DNA from: Caldilineaceae bacterium
GTDB taxonomy: Bacteria > Chloroflexota > Anaerolineae > Caldilineales > Caldilineaceae
Length of the DNA stretch: 64,000 nt
Assembly (NCBI GenBank): GCA_022842065.1
Contig: JALHQH010000002.1
Span: 406,199 to 470,198, forward strand
Direction of reading: 5' to 3'
Shown one piece after another: positions 35,314-45,185 of the stretch. The position numbers and the translations under genes were made by a program. Each line of letters starts with the position of its first letter. The stretch's first letter is position 1. The notes beneath the pieces are model-generated. The model ran no database searches. It saw only the letters and a program-made list of their open reading frames with translations, and was not told where the DNA came from.

Positions 35314-38300
35314 ATGAAACTATTAGGTCCCGGACTCGAGGCGACAGCGGGATGGTATGAGCGCCGATGGCGTAGTGCCTTGCTTTGCACCTTGTTACTG
35401 CTGCTCTCAACACTGCTGTCTGCGACGGTGACAAAGCCGCTCATTGCTGCACCACCGGCACCAACCGCCGCCGCCGAGCAGCTTACGGGCGCGGCCGCCG
35501 GCAAGGTTACGATCAGCACCCATCCGACACTGGGCACAATCACCTTTGTACAGGTTGCACCAGGGGGGGACCTTTTACCAACCATCGCCACAGCCCAAAC
35601 CCAAGCAAACAGCGCGCAACTGCACAGCAAGGGTATCGCATTTTTTAATCAGTATGGTGCCCTCTTTGGCCTGACTGACCCTGCGACTGAACTGCACTTG
35701 ACGACCGAGCGAGGGGATGAACAGGGCCGGACCCATTTTACCTATCAACAACAATACCAGGGTGTTGCGGTCTTCGGAGCACTCCTCCGGACGCACTTTG
35801 ATCAGGCCGGGCAACTCACAGCAGTTAACGGTCTGGCGGTGCCCATTACGCCGTTGATGACCCCGCTGACGACGACACCCCGGTTGCAACCGGCAGAGGC
35901 GCAGCGGCTTGCGATTGCAACCATTCAGGCGGAAGGCACCAACGCCGGTGGACCTTTGAACAGCGTCGGGGACCCCCAACTAGTGATCTTTCAGGCCGGT
36001 CTGATCAAAGGCCTTGCCGGCGAAATTCAATTGGCCTATCAAGTGGAAGTGGTGAACGAAGCACGAACGCTGCGCCGCTTTCTCTTTATTCATGCGCAGA
36101 CCGGCAAGGTGATCGAAGCCTACAGTGGCATCCATGAATTGGAACGTGAGATCTCGGAAGGCAGTCTAAATAATGTGGTCTGGGACGAAGGCAAAAATCA
36201 TCCAGCACCAATTCCAGCCGGGTGGGCCGGTGGCACGCCCACCCAGGTGGAGGCCTGGAATGATGAAATTAAAGGCGCGGAAGAGACCTATAATCTCTTT
36301 GGTAGCCTGAGTAATGGCAGTTGGCTTTCCTATAACAAAGAAGACGCCGTGATGCGCACCGTTAACAATGACCCGCGCATCTCCTGCCCCAATGCCAACT
36401 GGAATGGCATCTCCACCAACTATTGTAATGGCGTGACCGGCGATGATACCGTCGCGCACGAGTGGGCCCATGCCTATACCGAGTACACGAGCAATCTGAT
36501 CTATGCCTGGCAACCCGGTGCGCTGAATGAATCCTTTTCTGATGTCTGGGGCGAAGTGGTCGATCTGCTGAACGGGCGCGGGCTGGACAACCCCAACAGT
36601 AACCGCACCGCGGGGAGCTGTTCAACCTTTGGCATTGGCTCACCCAAAAATGATACCTCCTACCGTTGGCTCTCCGGCGAAGATGATAGCGCCTTTGGGG
36701 GCGCGATTCGTGATATGTGGCAGCCGACTTGTTATGGAGATCCGGGAAAAGTATCGGATAGTCAATATTTTTGTGCCGAGGAGGACAATGGCGGCGTCCA
36801 TCGCAATTCCGGCGTCCCTAACCATCTCTTTGCATTACTGGTCGACGGCGGCGTCTATAATGGCAAGACGATAAGTGGCATCGGCTTAACCCGCGCCGCC
36901 CATCTCTACTGGCACACCCAACAACATTACCTGACCCCAACCAGCGACTTTTTTGCCCTGGCCGACGGGTTAAGCGCTGCCTGTACTGATCTCGTGGGCC
37001 AGCCGCTCTATGCGCTCTCCACCGCCGGCACTGCAACCTGGGGGGGCATTGCAGGCGAGACGATCAGCGCTGCCCATTGTACGCAATTGGCAAACGCAAT
37101 CAGCGCGGTTGAGTTGCGCGCCACCCCCAGCCAGTGTAATTTCACGACTTTATTACAAAAGAATCCACCAGCGCTCTGTAGCAGCCCCAGTGTAGCCACT
37201 GCGTTATTACAACAGAATTGGGAGAGTGGTTTGGGCAGTTGGCAGGTAGGGCGCCGCGCCGTTGCCAGCCCAACCCAATTTGACATTCCCAATTGGTCTG
37301 TGGTCAACAGCCTGCCCGATGGGCGGAGTGGCAGTGCGGCGTTTGGGGATGACCCGCTGTTGAATGGTGACCAATGCCAGTTTATCGACACTTCCGGAGT
37401 GAATTACCTTCAAAGTCCACCCTTTACCTTGCCGGCCCAGACTACAGAGTGGCGGCTGGCCTTTGACCATTGGGTCGCAACCGAGAGCGATTGGGATGGG
37501 GGCAATCTTAAATTGCGGGTCAATGGCGGTAGTTGGCAGTTGATTCCAGCCAGCGCCTTTCTCTTTAATCCCTACAATCAGACGCTAAAACCAGCCACGC
37601 AGGGGAATACAAATCCGCTTAGCAGCCAACCTGCGTTCAGCGGGGCCGATGCCGGCAGTCTGGATGGCAGTTGGGGCCAATCGCAGCTTAACTTGAGTAG
37701 CTTTGCCGACGCAGGCGATGTAATCGAGCTGCGGCTTGAGTTGGGCTACGATGGCTGTAACGGCTTGGTTGGCTGGTATATCGATGACCTACAATTCTAT
37801 GCCTGTACGGCCCCGCCGGATCTCAGTTTGACCAAACGGGTCAATCCGACCACGGCTTTGCCGGGGCAACCAGTTACCTATACCCTGACGATTGCCAGCC
37901 AAGGGGTCACCCCGACCGGGGAGATTACCGTAGCCGATCAGTTGCCGAATGGCCTGACTTTACTTGGTGTCACCGCCAACGGTGTGACATTGCAGCCGAT
38001 TGCCAACAGTACCATGCCGGCCTGGCAGTTGCAAGGTTACAATGGGGCCACCGGGGCAACCCTGATGCTGCGCACCCAAGTTGATCCAACCCTGGCGGCG
38101 AATGTCACGCTCCAAAACAGCGCCACAGTTGCCAATGCAACCGATGCCACCCCCAGCAATAATCAGGGGACAGCCGCGCTAGCGGTGACCCCCCCGCTCG
38201 TTGAACTGGCAGCGACAGCCTACCAGGCCGATGAAGCCACAGGGCAGGCCACACTGACCCTGCAGTTGGACCGCGTCAACCCATATGCCGATACAATCGT

Positions 38301-39780
38301 TAACTATACGGTCATCGCCCAAAGTGCCACACCGGAGAGTGACTATCGCGAATCCGGTGGCGCGGCAACGATTAGCCGCGGGGCAAAGCAAGGTGTGCTC
38401 ACCATTAACCTGATCGATGATGGTCTGATTGAAGGGGATGAGACCTTTGCGGTGACGCTCAGCAGCGCTGCCGGGGCGCGCGTAGGCCAGCAAAACGCGC
38501 AGGTCACCATCAAAGATGATGACCACCCTGGCGTACGGGTCAGCCCCTTGATCGGCACCACCGCTGAAAACGGGGCAACCACCTCATTACAGCTCGTCTT
38601 AACCAGTCAGCCTGCGGCCGCGGTGACTGTCCACCTGGCCAGCAGTGATAGCAGTGAAGGGATGGTGACCCCGGCCCTTACCTTTGCGCCGGAAAGCTGG
38701 AATATTACACAGATCGCAACGGTCAGTGGCGTCGATGATCCAATCGATGATGGAGCGATTGCTTACAGTGTGCAGATCACAACGACCAGCGCGGATCCCA
38801 CCTACGCCGGATTGGCAATACCGGGGGTGGCATTCGTCAACCAGGATAATGATCTGGCTGAGATCACCTTGCGCGTCGATTATGTGAGTACAGGGGTGGC
38901 CGTAGGGAGTCTCATCACCCAAAGTTATCGTATCACCAATAGTGGCAATGTGACGATCAGTCAGCTCAACGCCACCGATGAGGACCTTGGCCCCATTGTT
39001 TTGCCGCAGCGTAGTTTACCCCCTGGTGCGGGCCTGATGACTACACTCACACGTACAGCCACGATCAGCGATCTGGTGGGGAATGAGCCCTGGCACTTCC
39101 TGGTCGATGGGCTTTCCGCGGGGGGCAATGGCGTAACCAGCCAGTTGCCCTACACAGTTCGGTTATTGGATGTCGGTTTGCACTTTACACCAACCCTGGG
39201 CATCGTTGGGATGAATGATGGTTGTGTCGCCAAAAGGCTACGTGTGCCCAGTGCGACACCCCTAATCTTCTGTTATCTGGTTGAGAATACGGGTACGATT
39301 ACGTTAACACCCCATACGTTGGTCGATAGTGTACAAGGCGCACTCTTTACCCGGCTTGCCCAACCCCTGGCCCCTGGCGACCGCAAATTAGTGACAGCCA
39401 CGGCAACCGCCACGCTCAGTGCAACGCATTACCTGACCTGGCGCGCAGTGCTCGTCTATACGCCGCCGGGTGGCGCGCCAGGCGAGCTTGAGATCATTCG
39501 GCGTGATCAGCTTGCGTTGGCGTTATCTACCCCGACAGATGATCAAGACGAGGACACGATTCCAGATATCATTGAGGGAGCAGCCGATATTGACAAAGAT
39601 GGGCTACCCAATTTTTTGGATCGGGATGCGGATGGGGATGGGATTGGCGATCAAGTGGAGGTAGGGAATAATCCACAGCAACCACGAGATAGCAATGGCA
39701 ATGGCGTGCCTGACTATCTAGAAAACAATCTCACCGGCGAGGTCGAGCGGCGTAATTACCTGCCGTTAATTCAACGCTAG
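35314..39780 (+). CDS. Secreted M4-like metalloprotease with Calx-beta, DUF11 and TSP3 repeats
   Basis: The 1488-residue protein has a signal segment (ALLCTLLLLLSTLLSATV), an FTP/PepSY-type propeptide and a thermolysin-like catalytic domain. Zn ligands are His382 and His386 in VAHEWAHAY, with catalytic Glu383, and Glu406 in GALNESFSD. The catalytic His lies in NGGVHRNSGVPNHL. A MAM/immune-inhibitor-like beta domain follows (NWESGLGSWQVG, LVGWYIDDLQFYAC), then a DUF11 domain (PDLSLTKRVNP) and two Calx-beta-like domains (DDGLIEGDETFAV). After these come a C-terminal module shared with the protein at 45186 and Ca-binding TSP3 repeats (DIDKDGLPNFLDRDADGDG). It ends RRNYLPLIQR, a possible sorting motif. 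It would degrade proteins outside the cell. Confidence 0.92.
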   Translation: MKLLGPGLEATAGWYERRWRSALLCTLLLLLSTLLSATVTKPLIAAPPAPTAAAEQLTGAAAGKVTISTHPTLGTITFVQVAPGGDLLPTIATAQTQANSAQLHSKGIAFFNQYGALFGLTDPATELHLTTERGDEQGRTHFTYQQQYQGVAVFGALLRTHFDQAGQLTAVNGLAVPITPLMTPLTTTPRLQPAEAQRLAIATIQAEGTNAGGPLNSVGDPQLVIFQAGLIKGLAGEIQLAYQVEVVNEARTLRRFLFIHAQTGKVIEAYSGIHELEREISEGSLNNVVWDEGKNHPAPIPAGWAGGTPTQVEAWNDEIKGAEETYNLFGSLSNGSWLSYNKEDAVMRTVNNDPRISCPNANWNGISTNYCNGVTGDDTVAHEWAHAYTEYTSNLIYAWQPGALNESFSDVWGEVVDLLNGRGLDNPNSNRTAGSCSTFGIGSPKNDTSYRWLSGEDDSAFGGAIRDMWQPTCYGDPGKVSDSQYFCAEEDNGGVHRNSGVPNHLFALLVDGGVYNGKTISGIGLTRAAHLYWHTQQHYLTPTSDFFALADGLSAACTDLVGQPLYALSTAGTATWGGIAGETISAAHCTQLANAISAVELRATPSQCNFTTLLQKNPPALCSSPSVATALLQQNWESGLGSWQVGRRAVASPTQFDIPNWSVVNSLPDGRSGSAAFGDDPLLNGDQCQFIDTSGVNYLQSPPFTLPAQTTEWRLAFDHWVATESDWDGGNLKLRVNGGSWQLIPASAFLFNPYNQTLKPATQGNTNPLSSQPAFSGADAGSLDGSWGQSQLNLSSFADAGDVIELRLELGYDGCNGLVGWYIDDLQFYACTAPPDLSLTKRVNPTTALPGQPVTYTLTIASQGVTPTGEITVADQLPNGLTLLGVTANGVTLQPIANSTMPAWQLQGYNGATGATLMLRTQVDPTLAANVTLQNSATVANATDATPSNNQGTAALAVTPPLVELAATAYQADEATGQATLTLQLDRVNPYADTIVNYTVIAQSATPESDYRESGGAATISRGAKQGVLTINLIDDGLIEGDETFAVTLSSAAGARVGQQNAQVTIKDDDHPGVRVSPLIGTTAENGATTSLQLVLTSQPAAAVTVHLASSDSSEGMVTPALTFAPESWNITQIATVSGVDDPIDDGAIAYSVQITTTSADPTYAGLAIPGVAFVNQDNDLAEITLRVDYVSTGVAVGSLITQSYRITNSGNVTISQLNATDEDLGPIVLPQRSLPPGAGLMTTLTRTATISDLVGNEPWHFLVDGLSAGGNGVTSQLPYTVRLLDVGLHFTPTLGIVGMNDGCVAKRLRVPSATPLIFCYLVENTGTITLTPHTLVDSVQGALFTRLAQPLAPGDRKLVTATATATLSATHYLTWRAVLVYTPPGGAPGELEIIRRDQLALALSTPTDDQDEDTIPDIIEGAADIDKDGLPNFLDRDADGDGIGDQVEVGNNPQQPRDSNGNGVPDYLENNLTGEVERRNYLPLIQR

Positions 39781-39792
39781 CGAAGCAGGGTG

Positions 39793-39853
39793 ACAAGATG
39801 ACCGGATGACAAGATGACCAAGGCGTATTCACCTTGTCATCCGGTCATCTTGT
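39793..39853. terminator. Hairpin of ATGACAAG/ATGACCGG words after the metalloprotease
   Basis: Arms 39793-39813 and 39833-39853 are perfect 21-bp reverse complements. The same words occur at 40159-40200 on the far side of the element that follows, and at 44436-44500. Confidence 0.75.
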
Positions 39854-40158
39854 GATACTGTTGCACTAACTTACGAAATGGGGTTAAAACCCCTTGCTAT
39901 ACTGAAGTCAAGTTGAGAACCGGCGTTTTGCTGGCTAACGGGATCGCGTGCGTCTCACTGACCGCCAACTGTTTCCAGTCCGCTAGATTCTTTGGTCAGT
40001 GCGACGCACGCTGACCGAAACTAGGGGTCTCATTCTGATTTGAGTATAACACTGAGAAGCCGCCTCAGCGGCTGGTCAATATTTTTCTAGCCGCTGAGGC
40101 GGCTTCTCGCTGTCAGGGCGGGATTTGAATCCCGTTGTAAGTTAGTGCAACAGTATCA
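39853..40158. mobile_element. MITE-like element with 22-bp perfect inverted ends and nested hairpins
   Basis: Ends at 39853-39874 and 40137-40158 are exact 22-bp inverted repeats (TGATACTGTTGCACTAAC start). Inside lie GGGGTTAAAACCCC, a 66-bp hairpin at 39946-40011 (18-bp arms, one mismatch), a perfect 20-bp hairpin at 40054-40073/40089-40108 and GGGATTTGAATCCC. No transposase gene is inside. It is embedded in an ATGACAAG word array, as if inserted there. Confidence 0.75.
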
Positions 40159-40192
40159 TTTTGTCATCCGGTCACCTTGTCATCCGGTCATC

Positions 40193-41326
40193 CTACCCCT
40201 GATCCCAGGTCAGCCAGACTTCCCCCTGGCCGTCGGGGATCGAAAAGCCAAAATCCTGGCTATCGCGTTCGCCGTTACCATCAAGGACATGCATGGTATA
40301 GTTGCCAGCGACCGTGTTGCCTGGAATTTGATCGATGCCGATCTTGTATTCATAGTTGTACTTGCCCAGTGTGCCTTGGTTGGAGCTATTGGCAAGACTG
40401 CGCACGCCATCACTGATCGGCAACTTCTGGCCATCTTTTGTCAGCACCACAAAGTAACTGCCTTGGGGTTGGCCACCGTCAACACCACTGTGAATAAAGA
40501 AGAGTTGCAGCTTAATCTCATTCCCACCATTAGGGGCGAACTTGGGTCCTTCGCGCACCTTGAATTTACAGCCATCGCCACCGATACCGGCACAGGCATC
40601 AGCTGGGGGGGGCGGGGCGGCAGGCGGGGCTTCCGTCGGCGCCGGGGCCGCGGCGGGCGGTTGGGTTGGGACTGCGGCAGCGGGGGCCTGCGTTGGTGCA
40701 ACCGCGACTGGCGGCGGCGTCGGAATATCTGCGGCCACAGCCACATTCTCGGCCCCCTCAGCGCGCCCAAGTTGGCCAAAGATCCAGACAGTCTGGCCAT
40801 TGGCACAACAAACTTGCCACCAATCGCCGGCAGCATTTTTACCCTTGATATCCAAACTCTGGTTGGCCTCTACCGAACCAGCCAAGCCATATTGGGTGCC
40901 GGGTCCCGTGCGTACGTTGACCAAGGCTTCGGTCACCGTAAACTTAGCGACCGTCGCCGGGCTGGGCGTCGCGGCCGCCACCGGGGCATCCACAACGCTC
41001 GTTTGACCGGTGGTTGTCGTCAGTCCAGCCGTCGCGCTCAGCGCCGTGGTTACCGAAATCGGCGCAGCCTGTTCCACCACAGCAGCAGGGGGCGGATTCG
41101 TTGGTGCAGCTACCGGTGCTTCGGTGGGGACAGCCGGCTCCCCAACCGGGGTGGGGGTGAAGGTAGGCACAAGGGCCCGCTGCTCAGCCGGGGTGGGTTC
41201 GGCGGTCGGTTCGGGTCCAAACGAACCGATTCCAAGCAGGCCACAGCCACTCAAGCCGAGGGCAAGCAGGCCCAACAACAGGGGCAATCGTGTAGAACGT
41301 CTTTGCAACAATGGTTTCACAATCAT
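40193..41326 (-). CDS. SH3-domain lipoprotein with Pro/Thr/Ala-rich spacers
   Basis: The 377-residue protein has a lipobox signal peptide ([11 protein letters not shown]) and two long Pro/Thr/Ala-rich spacers, typical of cell-surface linkers. An SH3-like domain lies between them ([33 protein letters not shown]). The C-terminal domain of about 130 residues ([20 protein letters not shown]) has no name I recognise. SH3 domains of this kind bind peptidoglycan or ligands outside the cell. Starts at 41332, 41326 and a GTG at 41320 are all possible. I choose 41326. Confidence 0.8.
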   Translation of the reverse strand: MIVKPLLQRRSTRLPLLLGLLALGLSGCGLLGIGSFGPEPTAEPTPAEQRALVPTFTPTPVGEPAVPTEAPVAAPTNPPPAAVVEQAAPISVTTALSATAGLTTTTGQTSVVDAPVAAATPSPATVAKFTVTEALVNVRTGPGTQYGLAGSVEANQSLDIKGKNAAGDWWQVCCANGQTVWIFGQLGRAEGAENVAVAADIPTPPPVAVAPTQAPAAAVPTQPPAAAPAPTEAPPAAPPPPADACAGIGGDGCKFKVREGPKFAPNGGNEIKLQLFFIHSGVDGGQPQGSYFVVLTKDGQKLPISDGVRSLANSSNQGTLGKYNYEYKIGIDQIPGNTVAGNYTMHVLDGNGERDSQDFGFSIPDGQGEVWLTWDQG

Positions 41327-41525
41327 CTCCATCAATTTATAGTCAACCAAGCCTTTCCAGCCTATTGTACCAACTTTTGTGGCGGTTGACACGTTCGGAA
41401 GCAGGCGATGGATCTTTTTGGAAGCCGTCTTGCAGTATGGCTTTCTAGTTTCGCGCTATGCTTGATCCTCAAGTCATTAAATCGCGCCACCCCGCAATCG
41501 TGGCCCACATTACAATCAGAGCAGC

Positions 41526-42611
41526 ATGGACGGCAACCTATTCGATAGTTCACTCATCCAAACCATCCTCAAGCTGGGTGGCATTCTCTTGCTGGTCATG
41601 CTTAATGGCCTCTTCGCCTTTGCCGAGATTGCCGTCGTTTCTGCCAAAAAAGTCCGTCTACGCCAGATGGCGCAACAGAATCGCGGGGCCGCTGCGGCCC
41701 TACAGCTGGCCGATGATCCAAATGATTTTCTCTCCACCGTCCAAATTGGGATTACTTTAGTTGGGATTTTAGCTGGTGCGCTAAGTGGTGCCGCCCTTGC
41801 CGAAGAATTTGCGTTTTGGCTCAGCTATCTTCCTTTTGCAGCAACCTATGCCGAAACGCTTAGCTTTGTCTTGGCCGTGCTGTTGGTGACTTATCTCTCC
41901 TTGGTGATCGGCGAGTTAGTGCCCAAAGCAATGGCGCTTAATGACCCAGAAGGCTCGGCGGCGCGTGTGGCGTTGCCGCTACAACAATTGGCCCGCCTAG
42001 CATCCCCATTGGTCAGCCTTTTAAGCAAATCGACCGCCCAACTATTAAATTGGCTCAACCTGCGGGAGAGTAATGAACCGCCAGTCACGGAAGAAGAGTT
42101 GAAAGCGTTGGCCGCAGAAGGGGTACGCACCGGTGTGCTCGAACCAGCCGAGCGCTATCTGATGCATCAAGCCTTAGAATTGGATGATATCTCGTTGCAG
42201 CCACTGCTCACCCATCGCACCAAGGTAGAGTGGATCGATGTTACCGACAGCACCGCGGAAATCTACCAATTGATCAAGACCCATCCCTATACCTGGTTTC
42301 CCCTCTGCCAGGGTAGCATGGATCAGGTGGTCGGGATTGTCCGGGCGCGCGACATCTTACTCAAGCTGGCGGCAGATGGCATGGTCAGCGAAAATGAAAG
42401 CCTTGATGTCCAAGCACTGGCCTATCCCCCCCATTTTGTGCCCTTGACGGCAACCCCAGTCGCGGTCATCGAAACCTTTCGCAACAGCCAGATCCATATG
42501 GCCTTTGCCATTGATGAATATGGCGGGGTCGAAGGCATTGTGACGCCCTTTGATATTTTGCGAAAGCTGGTCAGCCTGCCGGAAGAGCAGTTGCTGGAGG
42601 AAGAGGAGTAA
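41526..42611 (+). CDS. CNNM/HlyC-CorC family membrane protein, lacking the C-terminal CorC domain
   Basis: The 361-residue protein has an N-terminal DUF21 (CNNM) membrane domain of about four helices (LKLGGILLLVMLNGLFAFAE, IGITLVGILAGALSGAAL, FVLAVLLVTYLSLVIGELVP). A tandem CBS pair follows (VTEEELKALAAEGV, IVRARDILLKL, AIDEYGGVEGIVTPFDIL). The usual CorC/HlyC domain of about 80 residues at the C-terminus is missing: the protein ends in LLEEEE. Family members move or sense Mg/Co ions. The shorter form may be a natural variant or a truncation. Confidence 0.9.
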   Translation: MDGNLFDSSLIQTILKLGGILLLVMLNGLFAFAEIAVVSAKKVRLRQMAQQNRGAAAALQLADDPNDFLSTVQIGITLVGILAGALSGAALAEEFAFWLSYLPFAATYAETLSFVLAVLLVTYLSLVIGELVPKAMALNDPEGSAARVALPLQQLARLASPLVSLLSKSTAQLLNWLNLRESNEPPVTEEELKALAAEGVRTGVLEPAERYLMHQALELDDISLQPLLTHRTKVEWIDVTDSTAEIYQLIKTHPYTWFPLCQGSMDQVVGIVRARDILLKLAADGMVSENESLDVQALAYPPHFVPLTATPVAVIETFRNSQIHMAFAIDEYGGVEGIVTPFDILRKLVSLPEEQLLEEEE

Positions 42612-42613
42612 AG

Positions 42614-42722
42614 TGTGAAACGTGATGCGTGATGCGTGAAACGTGATGCGTGAAACGTAATTGCCACAGGACAAAGTTACGCAGCACGAATCACGTTTCA
42701 CGTTTCACGCTTTACATTTCAC
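42614..42722. repeat. GTGAAACGTGATGC word hairpin between convergent genes
   Basis: Plus-strand words GTGAAACGTGATGC repeat four times, then the right side carries CACGTTTCACG words. The two halves pair imperfectly. It lies between the CNNM and pgi stop codons and overlaps the end of pgi. Confidence 0.65.
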
Positions 42723-44358
42723 GCAGCGTTTTGTAATAGTTGATCAACCCATTGGTCGAGCTATCGTGGCTTTGGACCAGCGCCGCACCGGCTAATTCGG
42801 GTTCAATTGCCTTGGCCAACTGTTTCCCCAGCTCAACCCCCATCTGATCAAACGAGTTGATCTGCCAGATCACCCCTTGGGTGAAGATCTTGTGCTCGTA
42901 GAGGGCGATGAGCGAGCCAAGGGTCATGGGCGTCAACTGGCGGTAGAGGAAAGAGTTGGAAGGGCGATTGCCGACAAAGGTTTTAGCGGGGACCAGGCGT
43001 TCCAGTTCAGCTCCGGTCACACCGCTCTTTGTTAGTTCTGCCCGCACTTCGTCAGCAGTTTTGCCCTGCATGAGCGCCTCCGTCTGGGCAAAGAAGTTGG
43101 CCAACAGAATCGGGTGATGATTGCCCACTGGGTTGTGGCTCTGCGCGGCAGCCAGAAAATCACAGGGGATCAGTTTGGTCCCCTGGTGAATCAGTTGATA
43201 GAAGGCATGTTGGCCATTTGTGCCCGGCTCGCCCCAGAGAATTGGTCCAGTTGTATAGTCAACCTGCGCGCCGGCTTTGGTCACTGACTTGCCGTTACTC
43301 TCCATGTCGCCCTGTTGAAAGTAGGCCGGGAAACGAGAGAGATATTCATCATAGGGCAGAATCGCCTGGGATTGGGCCTCCCAGAAGTTGTTATACCAGA
43401 TCCCCAGCAGCCCCATCACCACCGGTATGTTTTGCGCGAAGGGGGTGGTACGAAAGTGTTCATCAACCCGATGGGCGCCGGTCAATAGTTCTTCAAAATT
43501 ATCCATCCCAATCGCCAGCACAATCGACAGCCCAATCGCCGACCAGAGCGAATAGCGCCCACCGACCCAATCCCAAAATTCAAACATATTCTCGCGGTCG
43601 ATGCCAAAGGCGGTGACCGCTTTTTCGTTGGTGGAGAGGGCGACAAAGTGTTTGGCCACGGCACTTTCATCGTGGGCCTGATCGAGAAACCAAGTGCGCG
43701 CGCTATGGGCATTGGTCATCGTCTCCTGTGTGGTAAAGGTCTTTGAAGCGATCAGAAAGAGGGTAGACTGGGGATCAAGGCCTTTGAGCGTCTCCGCCAT
43801 ATCAGTACCATCGACATTGGAGACAAAGTGACTGCGCAGATCGGCGCGCGTATAGGGCTTAAGCGCCAGCGTCACCATCTTCGGCCCCAGATCCGAACCA
43901 CCGATGCCAACGTTGACAATATCGGTAATCGGCTTGCCGGTATAGCCCCGCCAGACGCCGCCCCGTACCCGTTCACTAAAGTCGCGCATTTTGGCAAGCA
44001 CGCGGTTGACTTCGGCCATGACATCGACCCCATCCACCATAATTGGACGATTGCTGCGGTTGCGCAAGGCAATATGCAGCACGGCGCGATCTTCCGTGTT
44101 GTTGATCTTCTGGCCACTGAACATGGCCTCAATCGCTCCTGGTAGATTGGCCTGCTGCGCCAGCGCCAAGAGCAGCGTCATCGTCTTATCGGTAATCCGG
44201 TTTTTGGAATAGTCAAAGAGGAGGTCATCTAGGTGGAGCGAAAAGCGCGTAAAGCGCTCGGGGTCTTGGCGAAAGAGCGTGCGCATGGTCACGCCCTCCA
44301 TCTCCTGACGATGGGCCTGCAGCGCCTGCCAGGCCGGCGAAGTGGTAAGCTGGGACAT
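42712..44358 (-). CDS. pgi: Glucose-6-phosphate isomerase
   Basis: The 548-residue enzyme is full length (E. coli has 549). It carries the PGI signatures [56 protein letters not shown] and [19 protein letters not shown]. It interconverts glucose-6-phosphate and fructose-6-phosphate in glycolysis and gluconeogenesis. Cytosolic. Fructose-6-phosphate is also where amino-sugar breakdown from region 1 would enter, a metabolic link by inference. Confidence 0.98.
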   Translation of the reverse strand: MSQLTTSPAWQALQAHRQEMEGVTMRTLFRQDPERFTRFSLHLDDLLFDYSKNRITDKTMTLLLALAQQANLPGAIEAMFSGQKINNTEDRAVLHIALRNRSNRPIMVDGVDVMAEVNRVLAKMRDFSERVRGGVWRGYTGKPITDIVNVGIGGSDLGPKMVTLALKPYTRADLRSHFVSNVDGTDMAETLKGLDPQSTLFLIASKTFTTQETMTNAHSARTWFLDQAHDESAVAKHFVALSTNEKAVTAFGIDRENMFEFWDWVGGRYSLWSAIGLSIVLAIGMDNFEELLTGAHRVDEHFRTTPFAQNIPVVMGLLGIWYNNFWEAQSQAILPYDEYLSRFPAYFQQGDMESNGKSVTKAGAQVDYTTGPILWGEPGTNGQHAFYQLIHQGTKLIPCDFLAAAQSHNPVGNHHPILLANFFAQTEALMQGKTADEVRAELTKSGVTGAELERLVPAKTFVGNRPSNSFLYRQLTPMTLGSLIALYEHKIFTQGVIWQINSFDQMGVELGKQLAKAIEPELAGAALVQSHDSSTNGLINYYKTLREM

Positions 44359-44435
44359 GCTATTTCCTTTCTGTGTTGCGAAGCAGTAATCTCTACTGGT
44401 TGCATTTTACCACAGAAGGGGGGAAGGGGATGTAA

Positions 44436-44500
44436 GATGACAAGATGGCCGGATGACAAGATGACCCATTGTCATCTTGTCATCCGGTCATCTTGTCATC
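44436..44500. terminator. 30-bp hairpin of ATGACAAG/ATGACCGG words
   Basis: Arms 44436-44465 and 44471-44500 pair with one mismatch around CCATT. It ends the universal stress protein gene, read leftwards, and lies 78 bases upstream of the pgi start. Confidence 0.75.
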
Positions 44501-44507
44501 CCTTCTA

Positions 44508-44954
44508 CTACTCGTCTTGTGCGCGGATCAGAAGGAGGGGACGGTCGGCCTGGTGGAGGATGCCGGCGGCGACGCTGCCGTAGAAGGCACGGGCGAGGCC
44601 GGAACGGCCGTGGCTGGCCATTGCAATCAGATCGACATTTTTGCGGACCGCTTCTTCAAGCACGGCGGTGACAACTGGACCATTGTCGATCACAAATTCA
44701 GCACTGATGCCCAGTTGGGCCAGGCGTTCTTGCTGCCCCGTCAGATAGGCTTTGGCCTCTTCGGTCAGCGCTTCAATCTGGCTCACATCATAGTAGTGGC
44801 CCATGTCATAAGGACCAGCCAACACGACGCTTGGCTCGATCACCTGTAAAAAGACCAGCTTGGAGCCAAATTTGTGGGCGAGCTCTTCCACATAGGGGAA
44901 GATGCGCTCGGCGCGTTTGGAACCATCGAGCGGGACTAAAATTGTGTTATACAT
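44508..44954 (-). CDS. Universal stress protein (UspA family)
   Basis: The 148-residue protein starts MYNTILVPLDGSKRAERIF and ends with the ATP-binding-type glycine motif (MASHGRSGLARAFYGSVAAG) and PLLLIRAQDE. The G-2x-G-9x-G-S/T layout suggests it binds ATP. The start at 44954 has AAAGGAGT eight bases upstream; an upstream in-frame ATG at 45047 is less likely. USPs respond to starvation and stress. The gap 44955-45185 holds no gene that I can see. Confidence 0.92.
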   Translation of the reverse strand: MYNTILVPLDGSKRAERIFPYVEELAHKFGSKLVFLQVIEPSVVLAGPYDMGHYYDVSQIEALTEEAKAYLTGQQERLAQLGISAEFVIDNGPVVTAVLEEAVRKNVDLIAMASHGRSGLARAFYGSVAAGILHQADRPLLLIRAQDE

Positions 44955-45185
44955 ATTGTACTCCTTTGTGTACTGACAGGCCGCTGGCTGGGTATGCTCG
45001 TTGACACAGTGAGTGTCGTTCGTTGCGCCGGCGGCCGGTCGATTCATTCCCTGCCTACAGCATACTGCCAGATCCCCTGGCTGTCAACCCTAGGGAGAAG
45101 AGCCTTTTTCCTCGTCCATAGGCTGGGATAAAGACTGGCTACATGGGTAGGCAGGCAATGAAGTCACTGAACCAATGTAGGCCGA

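Noticed and set aside
40145..41389. A 414-residue plus-strand frame
   Set aside because: It is antisense to the SH3 lipoprotein gene, whose Pro/Thr/Ala-rich spacers keep the opposite strand open. The product is Arg/Gly-rich with no known motif.
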